A stretch of 38,693 nucleotides of DNA from Polyangium sp. 15x6. GTDB taxonomy: Bacteria > Myxococcota_A > Polyangia > Polyangiales > Polyangiaceae. The notes beneath the pieces are model-generated. The model did no database searches. It had not been told where the DNA came from and saw nothing but the letters and a program-made list of their open reading frames with translations. How positions within the stretch are numbered: the first letter of the stretch is position 1; each line of letters begins with the position of its first letter. The stretch is taken from the NCBI RefSeq assembly GCF_029960785.1, contig NZ_JASBQE010000107.1, positions 1-38,693 on the forward strand. Direction: 5' to 3'. A program made the position numbers and the translations under genes. This document shows, piece by piece, positions 1-7,673 of this stretch.

Positions 1-2
1 CG

Positions 3-2078
3 CCACCTCCGCCGCCTGCGCCCGTGGCCGCTACGCCGCCCCCCGCCGCTCCGCCGCGTCCCGGTGGATCCGCGACCGCGACGCCTCCGCGTCCGACCGC
101 CGCGGCGCCCGCGCCTGCCACGACGCGCTCGGTGCCTCCGCCCGCGGCGCCCTTCCGCGCGAGTGAGCGCCCGCCGGCCCCGCAAACGGTGGACACGGCG
201 GAGCTCGATCGACTCCGCGCGGAGCTCACGCGCAGCAAGGAAGAGCTCACGCGCAGCAAGGAAGAGAGCGCGCGGAGCCGCGACGAGCTCACGCAAGCGA
301 AGGAAGAGCTCACGCGTGCCAAGGGCGAGTTCGCGCGCCTCGAAGGCGACGCCCCGCGTGTCCAGCAAGAGATCGAGGCGCTCCGAGGCGAGCTCGCGCG
401 GACGCGAGACGAGAGCACGCGCCTCGATCAGGAGCTGCAAACCTCGCGCGCCAGCGTGGCGAAGCTCGAGGCCGATCTCGCCAAGGCGAGCGAAGGATCG
501 GCCGACGTGGCGCGGCTCAAGCGCGAGGCCGAGGAGCTCAAGGCGAAGCTCTCCGCGGCCATCGCGGCGACGGCGGCCGTGCAAGGCGGAGGCGGTTTGA
601 CGGGCACGGCGGCGCTCACCGCCACCTCGCGCCTCGGCGGCGTGTCGAGCCGCGAGTTCCTCGATCTGCGCGAGGCCCTGAACAAGAAGGACAAGGAGAT
701 CCTCGCCCTGCGTGAGCAGGTCTCGCAGCGGGACAAGGAGATCATCGAGCTCAGGGATCAGGCGCTCGTGCTGGAGCGCGAGAAGGCCGATCAGCTCGAT
801 CGCATGATCGAGTTCGAGGGCTCGCGTGAGCAGAACGACGCGGAGCTGAACAAGCTGCGCGACGATCGTTCGGCTCTCGAGCAGCGCGTGCAGAACTTCC
901 AGCTCTTGCTCGAGCGTGTCGAGGAGAAGCTCGCGACGCGGGACGCGGAGCTCGCGGCGGCGCGGCTCGATCGAGAGGCCGCGATCGCAATGCGGGAGGA
1001 GCAGCTCCGGACGTCGAGCGAGACGCTCTCGCAAGCCGTCGCGGACGCGGAGGCGCGGACGCGCGCGAGCGAGGCCGAGCGGTTCGGGAAGGAGCACGCG
1101 GCGGAGATCACGCGGCTCGGCGAGGAGCACGCGGCCGCGATCAAGAAGCTCGGCGAGGAGCACGCGGCGGCGATCGCGAAGCTGCGCGACGAGCACGCGG
1201 CCGAGATCGGCGAGCTCAGCGCGGAACAGGGCGCGGAGCTCGGCAAGGCGCGCGAGGAGCACGCGGCGGAGATCACGAAGCTCCGCGAGGAACACGCGGC
1301 CGCGATCGAAGCGCTGCGCTCGGCGGGCGCGAGCGAGGCGGAGCGCACGCGGCAAGAGGAAATCACGAAGCTCCGCGAGGAGCACGCGGCCACGCTCGCG
1401 CGGATCGAAGCCGAGCACGCGAAGGCCCTCGAAGCGGCGAGCGCCGAGAAAGCGCAGGCGATCGAGGCAGCGACGCGCGCGGCAGACGAGCGGATCGCGG
1501 CGCGCGTGCAAGAGCTCGAGGACGAGCACGCGCACGCCCTGGGAGCGCTCGAAGCGCGTCACGCCGCGGCGATCGCGAGCGCAGAAGAGGCCAAGCGGAA
1601 GGCCGTCGCGGAGCAGGAGGAGCGATCGCGCGCGGACGAAGCGGCGCGCGCCGCGGAGGTCGAGGAAGAGCGCGAGGTCCGCAAGCGCGCGCTCGCCGAG
1701 CAGGAGACGACCCTGCGCGCCGCCGCGGCCGAGCTCGAAGCGCGCATCGCCGCGCTCGGGACCGAGCTCGAAGAGGCCCGCGGGGCGATCGAGTCCGCGC
1801 GCCGGGACGAGGGCACGCTGCGCGCGGATCTCGCGGCGCGCGTGGCCGACGTCACGAGGCTCGAAGAGGAGCTGCGCAAGCGCGAAGAGGAGCGCGACGC
1901 GCTCGTCGCGGAGAAGGCGACGCTCGTGGCCGACGGTGTCAACGCCGCCGCGCGCCTCACGCGCGTCCGCGCACGGTGGGACGAGGACAAGCTCGCGCTC
2001 GAACGCGCGCGCGAGTCGCTCCTGCAGGCCGTGCAGCGAATCCAGGAAGTCGAGTCGCGGTCGATCGACGCGGAGTGA
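3..2078 (+). CDS. Large coiled-coil protein, 5' end outside window
   Basis: The reading frame is open to the left edge and already codes for Pro/Ala-rich sequence there, so the true start probably lies upstream; GTG at 24 is only the first start codon inside the window. About 60 residues of Pro/Ala/Thr-rich linker are followed by some 600 residues of almost pure charged coiled coil (Glu, Ala, Arg, Lys, Leu). Early in the rod there are clear heptads (222-347); in the middle there is an 11-residue EEHAAxIxxLR repeat (1089-1475). I see no catalytic motif, membrane segment or signal peptide in the visible part. An N-terminal domain upstream may define the function. The rod suggests a scaffold, cytoskeletal or polarity protein; that is inference. 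It converges on cdd with 21 bp between stops. Confidence 0.85.
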   Translation, partial: PPPPPAPVAATPPPAAPPRPGGSATATPPRPTAAAPAPATTRSVPPPAAPFRASERPPAPQTVDTAELDRLRAELTRSKEELTRSKEESARSRDELTQAKEELTRAKGEFARLEGDAPRVQQEIEALRGELARTRDESTRLDQELQTSRASVAKLEADLAKASEGSADVARLKREAEELKAKLSAAIAATAAVQGGGGLTGTAALTATSRLGGVSSREFLDLREALNKKDKEILALREQVSQRDKEIIELRDQALVLEREKADQLDRMIEFEGSREQNDAELNKLRDDRSALEQRVQNFQLLLERVEEKLATRDAELAAARLDREAAIAMREEQLRTSSETLSQAVADAEARTRASEAERFGKEHAAEITRLGEEHAAAIKKLGEEHAAAIAKLRDEHAAEIGELSAEQGAELGKAREEHAAEITKLREEHAAAIEALRSAGASEAERTRQEEITKLREEHAATLARIEAEHAKALEAASAEKAQAIEAATRAADERIAARVQELEDEHAHALGALEARHAAAIASAEEAKRKAVAEQEERSRADEAARAAEVEEEREVRKRALAEQETTLRAAAAELEARIAALGTELEEARGAIESARRDEGTLRADLAARVADVTRLEEELRKREEERDALVAEKATLVADGVNAAARLTRVRARWDEDKLALERARESLLQAVQRIQEVESRSIDAE
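222..347 (+). repeat. Six in-frame 21-bp (heptad) repeats
   Basis: Six consecutive 21-bp units encode variants of ELTRSKE. The first two units (222-242, 243-263) are identical; the others diverge while keeping the charge pattern. The seven-residue period is that of a classical left-handed coiled coil. Confidence 0.85.
1089..1475 (+). repeat. Ten in-frame 33-bp (hendecad) repeats
   Basis: Units of 33 bp encode 11-residue variants of EEHAAAIKKLG. Seven units run from 1089 to 1319, a 57-bp interruption (1320-1376) follows, then three more (1377-1475). An 11-residue period gives a straighter or right-handed coiled coil than heptads. Confidence 0.85.
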
Positions 2079-2099
2079 GCCGAGCGGCCGCGCGGCCGC

Positions 2100-2546
2100 T
2101 CAGCTCGATTTCGCGCGGAACGCCTCGGGCAGGAGCGCCGCGAGCGACGTCCTGCGCGAGAGCCCTTCCTGACCGGCGACCGACATCAGGATGTTCAGAT
2201 CGTCCGCGAACTCGGCGAGCGTCTGCCGGCACATCCCGCACGGCGCGCCGATCGGCGGGCTCTCCACGCCGGGACCGAGCTTCGACGTCCCCGGCGTCAC
2301 GACCACGAGCGCGATCGGATCACGCTCGCCCGCGGCCACCATCTGCACGATCGCCGAGCGCTCCGCGCAGATCGACAGCCCGTACGACGCGTTCTCCACG
2401 TTGCAACCGGTGAAGATCCGACCCGACGCGGTGAGCAGCGCGGCGCCGACGTGGTACGTCGAGTACGGCGCGTGCGCGCGCGTCTGCACGTCGAGCGCCG
2501 CCTGCTCGAGCGCGGTCCAATCGATGTTCGTTCGCGGATCGGTCAA
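2100..2546 (-). CDS. cdd: Cytidine deaminase
   Basis: Predicted to deaminate cytidine and deoxycytidine to uridine and deoxyuridine in pyrimidine salvage. The 148-residue product has the small zinc deaminase signature: NVENASYG substrate loop, CAER (zinc-ligand Cys plus catalytic Glu) and PCGMCRQ with the other two zinc cysteines. Length fits the homotetrameric family (about 130-150). The start is TTG at 2546-2544, overlapping the stop of the upstream phosphorylase in TTGA; a GAGGAGG ribosome site sits 6 nt before it, which decides this start. The frame stays open further upstream, but there it only shadows the phosphorylase. Overlap implies translational coupling in one nucleoside-salvage transcript. 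Confidence 0.93.
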   Translation of the reverse strand: MTDPRTNIDWTALEQAALDVQTRAHAPYSTYHVGAALLTASGRIFTGCNVENASYGLSICAERSAIVQMVAAGERDPIALVVVTPGTSKLGPGVESPPIGAPCGMCRQTLAEFADDLNILMSVAGQEGLSRRTSLAALLPEAFRAKSS

Positions 2547-3406
2547 GCGGCGCCTCCTCGCCAGCTCCCGCCGCCGGTGATCGCGGCGCCGACCTTCTTC
2601 ACCCAGGCCGAGAGCAGCGTCGTGAACCGCTCGCGCGACTTCTGCGCCGTCTCCTCGACCTCGGCGTGATCGAGCGGCGTCGGGCTCAGGCCCGCGGCGA
2701 GGTTCGTGATGCACGACATCGCGCCGCACCGCACGCCCATGTGCCGCAGCGCGATCACCTCGTGCACCGTGCTCATCCCGACCGCGTCCGCGCCGAGCGT
2801 CCGCAGCATCGCGATCTCCGCCGGCGTCTCGTACGACGGACCGAGCAGCCCCGCGTACACGCCCTCGTGGATCGACACGCCCGTGTCCGCCGCTGCCTCG
2901 CGCGCGAGCGCCGCGATGCGCCGATCGTAGGCGTGCGTCATGTCCGGAAAGCGCGGCCCCATGCCGGCTTCGTTCGGCCCGACGAGCGGGTTTTGCCCCG
3001 TCAGGTTCAGGTGATCGCGGATGAGCATCAGGTCCCCGGGCTGGAACGTGGGCCTCGTGCCGCCGGCGGCGTTCGTCAAGAGCGTGGCACGACACCCGAG
3101 CCGCGCGAGCAACCGCGCGCCGAACACCGCGCGCTCGGGCGCGTGGCCCTCGTAGAGGTGCACGCGGCCTTGGAGGCAAGCGACCGGCACTCCGTTCGCG
3201 AGGCCGATCCAGAGCTTACCCGCGTGCCCGACGATGGTGGACACGGGCATGAACGGGATTTCGCTGTAGGGGAGCACCACGTGCTCCTCGAGGCTCTCGG
3301 CCCACGCGCCGAGCCCCGAACCGAGCACCACGCCGACCACGGGGGTGAGCGGGCTCTTCGATCGGATGACGGAGACGGCCTCGTCGAGGTGGGAGATCAG
3401 GCTCAT
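2543..3406 (-). CDS. Purine nucleoside phosphorylase (trimeric type)
   Basis: Cleaves purine (deoxy)nucleosides with phosphate to free base and (deoxy)ribose-1-phosphate. The 287-residue protein carries the family landmarks in order: GSGLG near residue 30, GHAGK, QGRVHLYEGH, TNAAGG, GLLGPSYETPAE, GMSTVHE and a late TNLAAG. Length is typical of the trimeric inosine/guanosine-specific class (about 270-290). It starts at ATG 3406. The leader lacks a good Shine-Dalgarno site, and an almost perfect palindrome lies 29-48 bp upstream. It is first gene of a two-gene operon with cytidine deaminase, so purine and pyrimidine nucleoside salvage are probably co-regulated. Confidence 0.95.
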   Translation of the reverse strand: MSLISHLDEAVSVIRSKSPLTPVVGVVLGSGLGAWAESLEEHVVLPYSEIPFMPVSTIVGHAGKLWIGLANGVPVACLQGRVHLYEGHAPERAVFGARLLARLGCRATLLTNAAGGTRPTFQPGDLMLIRDHLNLTGQNPLVGPNEAGMGPRFPDMTHAYDRRIAALAREAAADTGVSIHEGVYAGLLGPSYETPAEIAMLRTLGADAVGMSTVHEVIALRHMGVRCGAMSCITNLAAGLSPTPLDHAEVEETAQKSRERFTTLLSAWVKKVGAAITGGGSWRGGAA

Positions 3407-3434
3407 TTGTCGGAGGTTAGTACAGGCCGGCGGG

Positions 3435-3454
3435 GCGGGTAAACGTTTGCCCGC
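3435..3454. promoter_or_regulatory. Candidate LacI/PurR-type operator
   Basis: A 20-bp palindrome with 9 of 10 symmetric pairs, centred on AAACGTTT and flanked by GCGGG/CCCGC. The central CG within AAACGTTTGC is the pattern of LacI-family operators, notably the E. coli PurR box. It lies just upstream of the phosphorylase start, where a repressor would block transcription. No regulator gene of this family is in the window. Confidence 0.55.
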
Positions 3455-3609
3455 GCTCGCTCCGCCGTCCGTCCTTTCCTTCGTCGGTTCGAGAAGGGTG
3501 CAGGGTTCGGGCGTCCGTGATAGGGTGCGCGCCCTCCTGCGTGTTGAGGGGTGTTCGCGCCCAACCTCGCGCGTAGCCCGCTCCTCCAGAAGCTTCCAAG
3601 GTGAATCCG

Positions 3610-3963
3610 ATGAGCACGTTCGAAGAGTTCCTCAAGGCCAAGGCGATCGACCCGCGCAGGATCATCGCGGCGTCCCAGAAGATCGAGAAGCTGCGCCCCG
3701 AGGATCGGGCGATTCGTCTGACCAAGCGCCTCGCCCGCAAGAGCGAGGACGGCGCGAAGAAGAAGGAGGGGCTCAAGAAGCCCCGCAGCGGCCGCCCCGT
3801 GACGGACCGCGCGATCGCGTCGGCGATCGCGGGCAAGCCCGTCAGCGGCCCCTCCAAGACGCGCATCCTGCGCGCGGTCAACCACATCCTCGAGCAGAAG
3901 AAGCAGGAGAAGGTCGACCTCAAGGCGCTCTTCCCCGGCGAGAAGAAGGCCGCGGCGGCCTGA
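3610..3963 (+). CDS. Small basic protein of unknown function
   Basis: A 117-residue hydrophilic, Lys/Arg-rich protein I do not recognise. It begins MSTFEEFLKAKAID, has a basic centre (KKKEGLKKPRSGRP) and ends in a Lys/Ala tail. There is no signal peptide, membrane segment or cysteine pair. A GTG at 3601 could add three residues, but AAGGTGA just before ATG 3610 makes an acceptable ribosome site for the later start. It is transcribed alone, divergent from the salvage operon, and closed by a strong terminator. Composition suggests nucleic acid or ribosome contact; that is inference only. Confidence 0.75.
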   Translation: MSTFEEFLKAKAIDPRRIIAASQKIEKLRPEDRAIRLTKRLARKSEDGAKKKEGLKKPRSGRPVTDRAIASAIAGKPVSGPSKTRILRAVNHILEQKKQEKVDLKALFPGEKKAAAA

Positions 3964-3972
3964 GGGACGAGG

Positions 3973-4019
3973 CGGGGGCGAGGCTTCGCGAGACGCGAGC
4001 TTCGCCCCCGAATCTTTTT
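3973..4019 (+). terminator. Rho-independent terminator
   Basis: A long GC hairpin (arms 3973-3990 and 3994-4010, one bulged T, AGA loop) is followed by a T run at 4015-4019. It begins 10 bp after the stop of the small basic protein and is among the strongest terminators in the window. Confidence 0.85.
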
Positions 4020-4055
4020 CGAAGGGTGCGTCGCGGGCGGCGCTTGGGCCGTCCG

Positions 4056-4157
4056 TCACAGATCGCCGAGACGTCGGCGGGCGGGCTTGCGCGACGACAG
4101 GTCGAGCAAGTCGGCGGCGACGAGGGCGACGGTCAATCCCACGGCGATGTAGAGCAT
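4056..4157 (-). CDS. Possible 33-residue membrane peptide
   Basis: A short ORF starting ATG at 4157 would encode one hydrophobic helix (LYIAVGLTVALVAADLL) followed by a basic tail (SSRKPARRR), a plausible single-pass membrane microprotein with inside-positive topology. There is no convincing Shine-Dalgarno site, and in this GC-rich DNA such an ORF can arise by chance. It lies in the otherwise empty gap between a terminator and the sigma factor gene. Confidence 0.25.
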   Translation of the reverse strand: MLYIAVGLTVALVAADLLDLSSRKPARRRLGDL

Positions 4158-4220
4158 GCGCCGACGTTGGGGCCGGCCGCGGGAAATGGACAAATTTCGT
4201 GCAAAAGGGCGGCCTCGTGA

Positions 4221-5027
4221 ATGCGGCCCCGCCGCCGCGCAACGGAGCCGTTCGTGTACCCCGTGGCGCTGCCGCGCGCGATCTCCTCGCTGGTCTCGGC
4301 GCCCGCTGTCGCTCCATCCCCGTCGTTTTTCGCATGGCCGAGCGCGAGCCTGGCCACTCGGGCCTTCGTGGACACCGCCGACGTAGACGAGCTCGTCCGG
4401 CGCGCCCGGAGCGGCGACAGGGGCGCCTTCTCGTCCCTCTACCGGATGCACCGGGAGGCCGTGGCGCGGCTCGTCTTCCGCATGCTCGGCCGCGCGAGCG
4501 ACATCGAGGACGTGGTGCAGGAGGTCTTCCTCCAGGTGCACCGGAGCCTCGGTGACTTCCGCGGGCAATCGAAGTTCTCCACCTGGATTCACCGCATCAC
4601 GGTGAACGTGGTGCTCATGATCCGCAGGGCCGAGCGCAGCCGGCCGGTGTTCGCCGACGAGCCGCTCGCGACCGAGCACGAGAGGGACGCGGGCCTCTTG
4701 CCGGACGAGGAGGCGACGCTCCGGCGCCGGCTCGACGCGTTCAAGCGGCTGCTCGATCGGATCTCCGAGAAGAAACGCACGGTCTACGTGCTGCACGACA
4801 TCGAGGGCTTGGCGCCGGCCGAGATCGCGACGATCGTGGATGCTCCCGTGCTCACGGTGCGAACGAGGTTGTTTTACGCGCGGCGCGAGCTCGCCGAGCT
4901 CATGAGGGAGGAGCCTGCGCTCGCGCAGCTCGTGGATGAAATCGGGGGGCTCGGGGCGCAGCTCGGCGCGTCCGAGCAGAGCCCTCGAACGTCGAACGCT
5001 CTTCCGGCGGAGGGGAAAGCCACGTGA
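4221..5027 (+). CDS. ECF-family RNA polymerase sigma factor
   Basis: Sigma-70 family, group 4. Region 2 is clear (DIEDVVQEVFLQVHRSL then FRGQSKFSTWIHRITVN), and region 4 has a helix-turn-helix (LAPAEIATIVDAPVLTVRTRLFYARREL). The 268-residue product exceeds the usual 170-210: about 50 N-terminal residues are low complexity, so the real start may be downstream, for example GTG 4368; neither start has a strong ribosome site. A roughly 40-residue tail follows region 4. The stop overlaps the next gene, a FecR-type membrane protein, in GTGA, a classic sigma/anti-sigma arrangement. Its signal and regulon are not evident. Confidence 0.92.
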   Translation: MRPRRRATEPFVYPVALPRAISSLVSAPAVAPSPSFFAWPSASLATRAFVDTADVDELVRRARSGDRGAFSSLYRMHREAVARLVFRMLGRASDIEDVVQEVFLQVHRSLGDFRGQSKFSTWIHRITVNVVLMIRRAERSRPVFADEPLATEHERDAGLLPDEEATLRRRLDAFKRLLDRISEKKRTVYVLHDIEGLAPAEIATIVDAPVLTVRTRLFYARRELAELMREEPALAQLVDEIGGLGAQLGASEQSPRTSNALPAEGKAT

Positions 5028-6247
5028 GCGACAACGACCCCAGCACGCGCGCCCTCGAGGTGATGCGCGGCGCGCTCGCCGACGAGAAGCCGCCCGAGCT
5101 GCCCTGGGATGCGATCGAGCAGAAGCTCGAGGAGCGCATCGCAGAGGACGAACGAGCGCGCGCGTCCCGAGCGCTCCCTCGCATCGGTCGCGGCGCGCGC
5201 GTGGGCCTCGCGCTTTGCGCGGCCGCTGCGGCGGTGATCGCGGTCGCGAGCTTCGGCGCGCGATCGAAGGACGATACGCCCGCGGGCTTTGCCGTCCGGT
5301 GGCGCGCGCCCGAGACGATCGCGTTCCTCGCGGGCAGCGAGTCCGAGCGTGATCTCTCGCTCCTTCGCCCCGGTGACGGCGTCGAGGCCGGCGAGGCGCC
5401 GCTCACGCTCGTGCAACGTGGCATCGTCCGCGTCACGCTCGCGCCCGGCGCGCGCGCGACCGTCGTCGCCGCGGCCTCCGAGGCCGGTGGTGCGCTCGTC
5501 CTCGGCCTCGAACGAGGCTCGCTGCGCGCCGACGTGACGCCACGAAAAACCGCGGAGGGCCTCGTCGAGACCTTCGCCGTCGACGTCGGCCGCACGCGTG
5601 TCGCCGCGCATGGCACCGCGTTCACCGTCGTCCGCGGGAGCGACGACGTCCTCGTCGATCTCGAGCACGGCGCGGTCGCCGTCGGCCCCGCGGGCCGCCC
5701 CGGCGTCACCACCGGCCGTCTCCTCGTCGGCCGCGCGCGCGCCTCGTTCTCGCTCGACGGCGGCGAGACCGCGCGCATGCTCACCGTCGAAGACGCGCCC
5801 CCCGCGCCGCCTGCGCCGGTGGAGACCACGCCTCCGCCGAAGCCCGCGATCGCGCCGCCGCCTCCGAGCGTCGCCGAGCGCCCGCACCTGCACGCCCCCG
5901 ATCGTCCGGACGCACCCCCTGCGCCGCCTGCGCCTGTGCCCACGCCCTCCGTCGAGCCCGAGGCGCCGCCTCCGCCCAAGCCCGCGCCCGTGCTCACGCG
6001 CGCCTCCGTGCAGGCGGGCCTCTCGGGCTGCTTCGAAACGCACTACCGCGGCGGCGACCCTTCCGTGCGCCTCTCGGTCGCGGCCACGGTCACCGTCTCG
6101 CTCGACCCGGAAGGCGCCGTCTCGACCGTGCGCTTCGACCCGCCGCTCGAGCCCCGGTTCATGCAGTGCGTCTTCGACTCGCTGCGCCCGGGCAAGTTCG
6201 TTGGGACGAACGGACCTGTCTCCGTGCCGTTCCAGCTCGGTCAATAG
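5024..6247 (+). CDS. FecR-type membrane anti-sigma factor with AgmX/PglI-like C-terminus
   Basis: A 407-residue single-pass protein: cytoplasmic N-terminus of about 57 residues (likely sigma-binding), a membrane helix near 58-77, and a FecR-like periplasmic beta domain (about 85-265, with the GTAFTVVRGSDDVLVDLEHGAV segment). A Pro-rich linker (about 270-325) follows. The final 80 residues (GCFETHY ... VTVSLDPEGAVSTVRF ... CVFDSLR) resemble the AgmX/PglI C-terminal domain of myxobacteria, with a Cys pair. The GTG start overlaps the sigma stop and follows GGAGGGG. It probably tethers the sigma factor and releases it on an envelope cue. The linker plus C-terminal domain resembles TonB-like, envelope-spanning designs. 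Confidence 0.85.
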   Translation: MSDNDPSTRALEVMRGALADEKPPELPWDAIEQKLEERIAEDERARASRALPRIGRGARVGLALCAAAAAVIAVASFGARSKDDTPAGFAVRWRAPETIAFLAGSESERDLSLLRPGDGVEAGEAPLTLVQRGIVRVTLAPGARATVVAAASEAGGALVLGLERGSLRADVTPRKTAEGLVETFAVDVGRTRVAAHGTAFTVVRGSDDVLVDLEHGAVAVGPAGRPGVTTGRLLVGRARASFSLDGGETARMLTVEDAPPAPPAPVETTPPPKPAIAPPPPSVAERPHLHAPDRPDAPPAPPAPVPTPSVEPEAPPPPKPAPVLTRASVQAGLSGCFETHYRGGDPSVRLSVAATVTVSLDPEGAVSTVRFDPPLEPRFMQCVFDSLRPGKFVGTNGPVSVPFQLGQ

Positions 6248-6256
6248 CAGGGCGCT

Positions 6257-6296
6257 GAGAAAGGTTTGCCCGGGCAGAACCCTGCCCCGACAAACC
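6257..6296 (-). terminator. Probable terminator downstream of PilZ gene
   Basis: Inverted repeat GGTTTG...CAAACC (6263-6296) with inner stem GGGCAG/CTGCCC. Read on the minus strand it is followed by CCTTTCTC, so it best fits termination of the PilZ gene; it may also slow the convergent sigma operon. Confidence 0.5.
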
Positions 6297-6305
6297 CCGC
6301 CCGCT

Positions 6306-6629
6306 TCAGCGGATCGAAGGCGGCGCGCCCGTGAGGAGCTGCATCAGCGCGTGCGTCTCGCGCGCGCCCATCAGCCCGAACTGCACGCCCATCCCGTCAG
6401 GCTCGGTCCAGCGCACCGTCGACTTCACCATGACCTCTTGCTTCACGCCGGGAAGCTGCATGTAGAGGTTCACGCTCGCGTTGAAGGGCGCGGGTTTGTC
6501 GGTGACGATGAACATGCCGCCGATGCTCAGGTCGCGTGAGAAAGCATCGATGCGCGGGCCATCCCCCACCTGGAACGCGACGGACAGTCGAACGACCCTT
6601 CGCGCGTGTTTTCGCTTCTCGGCCAACAC
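6306..6629 (-). CDS. PilZ-domain protein
   Basis: A 107-residue single-domain protein with both PilZ signatures: the N-terminal basic RKHARRVVR segment (RxxxR type) and DLSIGGMFI (D/NxSxxG), followed by the beta-barrel strands. PilZ domains with both motifs bind cyclic di-GMP and alter partners in motility, polysaccharide or virulence systems. Myxobacteria carry many short variants. The start is GTG 6629 or TTG 6626, with GAGGAG just upstream. It is monocistronic, convergent with the anti-sigma gene and divergent from the next membrane protein gene. Its partner cannot be inferred from context. Confidence 0.88.
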   Translation of the reverse strand: MLAEKRKHARRVVRLSVAFQVGDGPRIDAFSRDLSIGGMFIVTDKPAPFNASVNLYMQLPGVKQEVMVKSTVRWTEPDGMGVQFGLMGARETHALMQLLTGAPPSIR

Positions 6630-6686
6630 TTTCTCTCCTCGTGTCCCGACGGCGTCCTACAATAAACGGTCGGAGGTCGGAGCGCG

Positions 6687-7616
6687 GTGGCAAAAAACGA
6701 GGCGCGCGTCGCCAAGGGGTTCGGCCGGCTCCTCGAGGGCTGGCAGCCGGGCCTCGTCGCCGTCTTTCTCGCCGGCAGCGCTGCCCTCCTCGCCGTCCCG
6801 CGGTCGGTCCCGCCCGAAGGCCTGCCCGCCCCCCTCGTCGAGCCCAGAATGCTCGCCGAGGCCGCGGCGCTCGACGACGCCCGCGCCCGCGCCGTGGAGA
6901 CGAAACCCCTCGACGCCGACGTCCGCGCGCTCGGATCGCTCCTCCGCGCCTTTGGACGCGCCGACGCGCGCGGCGACGAGGCCATGCTCGCCGAGCTCCG
7001 CCGCCAGATCGGCCCCGCCGCTGCCCGCGCCCTCGCCCAGGGGGAAGACGCCGTCCTCGCGCTCCGCGCCTACCAGCTCCGCTCCTTCCTCCGCGAGGTG
7101 CGCCGCTTCGTTTCGACCGGCGAAACCTCGGACGAGCTCGTCGAGCTCGGCGGCCCCTTCGCCGACGTCCTCACCCGCAACGGCTGGTGCGAGGGCGCCC
7201 CGCCGTGCGTCATGCACATGGACGAACGCGCGCTCCGCGCTTCCTTCAAGCGCCGGTGGAACGAGATCAGCGGCCTCTCGGGCAGCACGCTCGCCCTCGG
7301 CATCGACGAGCAGCGCGCGCTCTTCGGCTTCCTCCTCGCGCACCCGCCTCGATCGAATCCGGGCCGCGACGACGGGCGCGGTGCGCAGGACCAGACGGCC
7401 TTCCTGCTCCGCAAGATCGACGAGCTCTCGGCCCTCGATCCCTCGTACCCGCGCGAGCTCGCGCGCGGCATCGTCCGGTATCGCAAGGGCGAGTTCGGCC
7501 GCGCGGCCGAGCATTTCGCGACGCACCTCGAGATCTCGCCCGACGGACCGTATGCGCTTCGCGCGCAAAACCACCTCCGCGCCGCGCTCGAACGCTCGCT
7601 CGAAGGCGCGCCGTAG
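6687..7616 (+). CDS. Uncharacterised membrane-anchored protein
   Basis: I do not recognise this 309-residue protein. A basic N-terminus is followed by one hydrophobic helix (about 21-38) and a soluble, mostly helical remainder. The last 70 residues (DPSYPRELARGIVRYRKGEFGRAAEHFATHLEISPDGPYALRAQNHLRAAL) read like a tetratricopeptide hairpin with a GxFxxAxxxF core. A WCEGAPPCVMHMDE segment near 170 holds a Cys pair. The start is GTG 6687 with GGAGG upstream. Topology predicts the bulk outside the cytoplasm. A scaffold or envelope-stress role is possible but unsupported. Confidence 0.75.
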   Translation: MAKNEARVAKGFGRLLEGWQPGLVAVFLAGSAALLAVPRSVPPEGLPAPLVEPRMLAEAAALDDARARAVETKPLDADVRALGSLLRAFGRADARGDEAMLAELRRQIGPAAARALAQGEDAVLALRAYQLRSFLREVRRFVSTGETSDELVELGGPFADVLTRNGWCEGAPPCVMHMDERALRASFKRRWNEISGLSGSTLALGIDEQRALFGFLLAHPPRSNPGRDDGRGAQDQTAFLLRKIDELSALDPSYPRELARGIVRYRKGEFGRAAEHFATHLEISPDGPYALRAQNHLRAALERSLEGAP

Positions 7617-7673
7617 CCCCATTTCGGTCCCCGCGCCCCTTGCGGTTCGAACTGCCTGGCAACACGTCCCGCC

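Noticed and set aside
1089-1475. CRISPR-like regular repeats
   Set aside because: The 33-bp units are contiguous, in frame, without spacers, and encode coiled-coil hendecads.
2543-3179. Extended N-terminus of cytidine deaminase reaching 3179
   Set aside because: The added residues are an out-of-frame shadow of the phosphorylase; TTG 2546 has a strong ribosome site and gives the family length.
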